7,271 bases of DNA from GCA-2699365 sp036160955 (lineage in GTDB: Bacteria; Verrucomicrobiota; Verrucomicrobiia; Opitutales; Coraliomargaritaceae), in contig JAYYDJ010000076.1 in the NCBI GenBank assembly GCA_036160955.1, positions 1 through 7,271 of the forward strand, in the 5' to 3' direction. Shown one piece after another: positions 6,008-7,271 of the stretch; positions within the stretch are counted from its first letter, which is position 1; each line of letters begins with the position of its first letter. A program made the translations under genes and the position numbers. The notes beneath the pieces were generated by a model. That model worked only from the letters and a program-made list of their open reading frames with translations, was not told where the DNA came from and made no database searches.

Positions 6008-6022
6008 AATTGTGTGAGTAAA
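5994..6022 (-). promoter_or_regulatory. Candidate promoter of the pyrB operon
   Basis: TTTACT (6022-6017) and TGTAAA (5999-5994) are separated by exactly 17 bp, each matching four of six sigma70 consensus bases. This would give a leader of about 85 nt before pyrB, holding two more TTTACT copies at 5983-5978 and 5972-5967. The 134-bp gap after the helicase gene is the only sizeable spacer upstream of pyrB within the window, so a promoter here is reasonable, but the boxes are weak. Confidence 0.3.
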
Positions 6023-6036
6023 CCTTCCAACTTATA

Positions 6037-7271
6037 TTAAAAAATAGTTTTTCTACGGAGCCAATTTATTAGATCTACTTGATTGGTTATTCGCTGGTCT
6101 GTTTTATATTCTTCTGCGAGCTGATCATAATAAGCATTTTCAGCATAGCGTCTACCGTGTAAGAGTATCTTAGCTTTGTGTTCAGGTGCACGAACAAGTC
6201 GTCCAAGCGCTTGATGAATTCGGCGCATGGCAGGCTCAATAAAAACTCGTTGAAAGCGCACCTCTCGATGGTAACAGGAAAGAGCGTCTAGGCGCGCTTC
6301 TTGCACGCAATTTACTTCAGGTAATGCTGGGCCTACGACTATGGCTTTTGTGATACGTCCGCCGAGTTGATCGACTCCTTCGGAGTAACTCGAGCCTAGT
6401 ATCAAAAAGAGTGCATCTGCAGAATTGAGCCCATTCTCCAAAAATAGTTTCTGTTCTTTTAGGTCTACTTTGCGTGGCTGAATACAAACTTTATATTCTG
6501 GATGAAGCTTGCTCAAGTAGGCTTCAATATTCTGTGCATATTGGTATGAAGAAAAAAATACTGCGATTGGTTCATCGGTACTTTCGTTAATCATTGTTGC
6601 AACTGTTTGTGCGGTTGTTAGGTAACTATCGCCACGTTTTTTTAATCGTGTATCAATGCGTGTATCGATCGCCACATCATACGCTTCCTCTCGCCAAGAG
6701 GCATAGCCAGGTGCGATTATTGAATTAGCACTAGAAATACCACAGTCCTCTCTAAAATGTTCGATTGGTGATAAGGTGGCAGACATCAATATAGTGCCCC
6801 CATAAGGAGCTATGCAGTCAGAAATCCACTCACGGGCATCTAGGCAGGTAGCTCGTAATACCCCGTTCGATGGAGACCAATGTAGCCATTTTTGAGGGCT
6901 TGTTCCTAGGCATTTAGCTAGAGGTGGAACGCGCCAAACTGATTCAATAACGAAGGGGGGCATTGAATTCCAATGTACATGAAATAGAGCAATTTGTCGT
7001 TCGATGTCCTCACATAGGTCTAGCAGGGTGTAGTGGGTGCTGCTACTTAAGGTCTGATTTACTCTGAGCTTATTAATCCGTGTACTTAATTCTTTTAGTG
7101 GTCTTAAAAAGCTTCTTGGTGCACCCGATACACGTAATTCTTCGTATGCGAATAGTAGTTTTGTAGCAGATAGTTCTATACTTAGTGCCTCAGCTGCGCG
7201 CTGTGGCAAATTATGCGCTTCATCGACTATTAGTAGGGTTTGTGATGGATCAAAACCGATGGTACCAGAGA
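6037..7271 (-). CDS. DinG/XPD-like superfamily 2 DNA helicase, C-terminal part
   Basis: The frame is open at the right edge and yields 410 residues before a TAA at 6037; the N-terminal Walker A and any iron-sulfur segment lie outside. In fragment numbering, the Walker B DEAH box is at 16-19 (LLIVDEAHNLPQRA), motif III MSAT at 162-165, motif IV around FFSSYQ (238-243), motif V GSSYSEGVD at 292-300, and motif VI QALGRLVR at 353-360 with the arginine finger. This order and the SEGVD and GRLVR forms are characteristic of the DinG/XPD/Rad3 group, which unwinds DNA 5' to 3' in repair, R-loop or replication-conflict processing. The true start is outside: although a TTG occurs at 7209, the DEAH box lies upstream of it, so that is not the start. 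It probably belongs to a separate transcription unit from pyrB, 134 bp away. DinG proper versus a relative cannot be decided from this part. Confidence 0.93.
   Translation of the reverse strand, partial: SGTIGFDPSQTLLIVDEAHNLPQRAAEALSIELSATKLLFAYEELRVSGAPRSFLRPLKELSTRINKLRVNQTLSSSTHYTLLDLCEDIERQIALFHVHWNSMPPFVIESVWRVPPLAKCLGTSPQKWLHWSPSNGVLRATCLDAREWISDCIAPYGGTILMSATLSPIEHFREDCGISSANSIIAPGYASWREEAYDVAIDTRIDTRLKKRGDSYLTTAQTVATMINESTDEPIAVFFSSYQYAQNIEAYLSKLHPEYKVCIQPRKVDLKEQKLFLENGLNSADALFLILGSSYSEGVDQLGGRITKAIVVGPALPEVNCVQEARLDALSCYHREVRFQRVFIEPAMRRIHQALGRLVRAPEHKAKILLHGRRYAENAYYDQLAEEYKTDQRITNQVDLINWLRRKTIF

Noticed and set aside
7207..7209. TTG as the start codon of the helicase
   Set aside because: The codons upstream in the same frame encode LLIVDEAHN, the conserved Walker B/DEAH motif, so the gene continues beyond the window.

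Overview
The window is a compact bacterial chromosome segment of moderately low GC in which every recognisable gene lies on the minus strand. Read in the direction of transcription (from high to low coordinates), it holds the 3' part of a DinG/XPD-like DEAH helicase, then pyrB, pyrC, a CPBP-family membrane protease, a YicC/YloC-type endoribonuclease and a two-ACT-domain protein. After these come a TPP (thiamin pyrophosphate) riboswitch and the N-terminal 334 residues of a TonB-dependent outer-membrane receptor that runs off the left edge.

Organism: the TonB-dependent receptor implies a Gram-negative cell with an outer membrane. The small tandem-ACT protein, beginning with a 'HPGPFRPVLQFSI' type stretch and carrying 'LDTTDSSVVRFIVD', resembles from memory proteins of Opitutae-type Verrucomicrobiota (often marine, sometimes mislabelled acetolactate synthase). 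Most start codons lack a clear Shine-Dalgarno. I infer a marine-type verrucomicrobium with moderate confidence; no rRNA or other direct marker is present.

Layout: (1) 7271-6037, helicase tail. (2) 6036-5903, a 134-bp spacer with a possible promoter, a 10-bp tandem repeat and a very strong ribosome-binding site placed too far from pyrB. (3) 5902-1281, a probable operon pyrB-pyrC-CPBP-yicC-ACT with gaps of 17, 2, 28 and 81 bp. PyrB and PyrC catalyse steps 2 and 3 of de novo UMP synthesis; the other three are tightly linked but not metabolically explained. (4) 1280-1004, a regulatory region with a -35-like box, a full TPP aptamer and a leader hairpin that covers the receptor's start site. (5) 1003-1, the receptor.

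Most notable is the thiamin control unit. The aptamer is followed by a 7-bp hairpin that buries the receptor's ribosome-binding region. An 8-nt segment of the aptamer core is perfectly complementary to the hairpin's 5' arm and its flank, so the two structures exclude each other. This predicts translational repression of a thiamin-related outer-membrane transporter by TPP. No mobile element, CRISPR array, tRNA, rRNA or convincing intrinsic terminator was seen. Apart from the details of this switch, the window looks like ordinary chromosome rather than a new multigene system.
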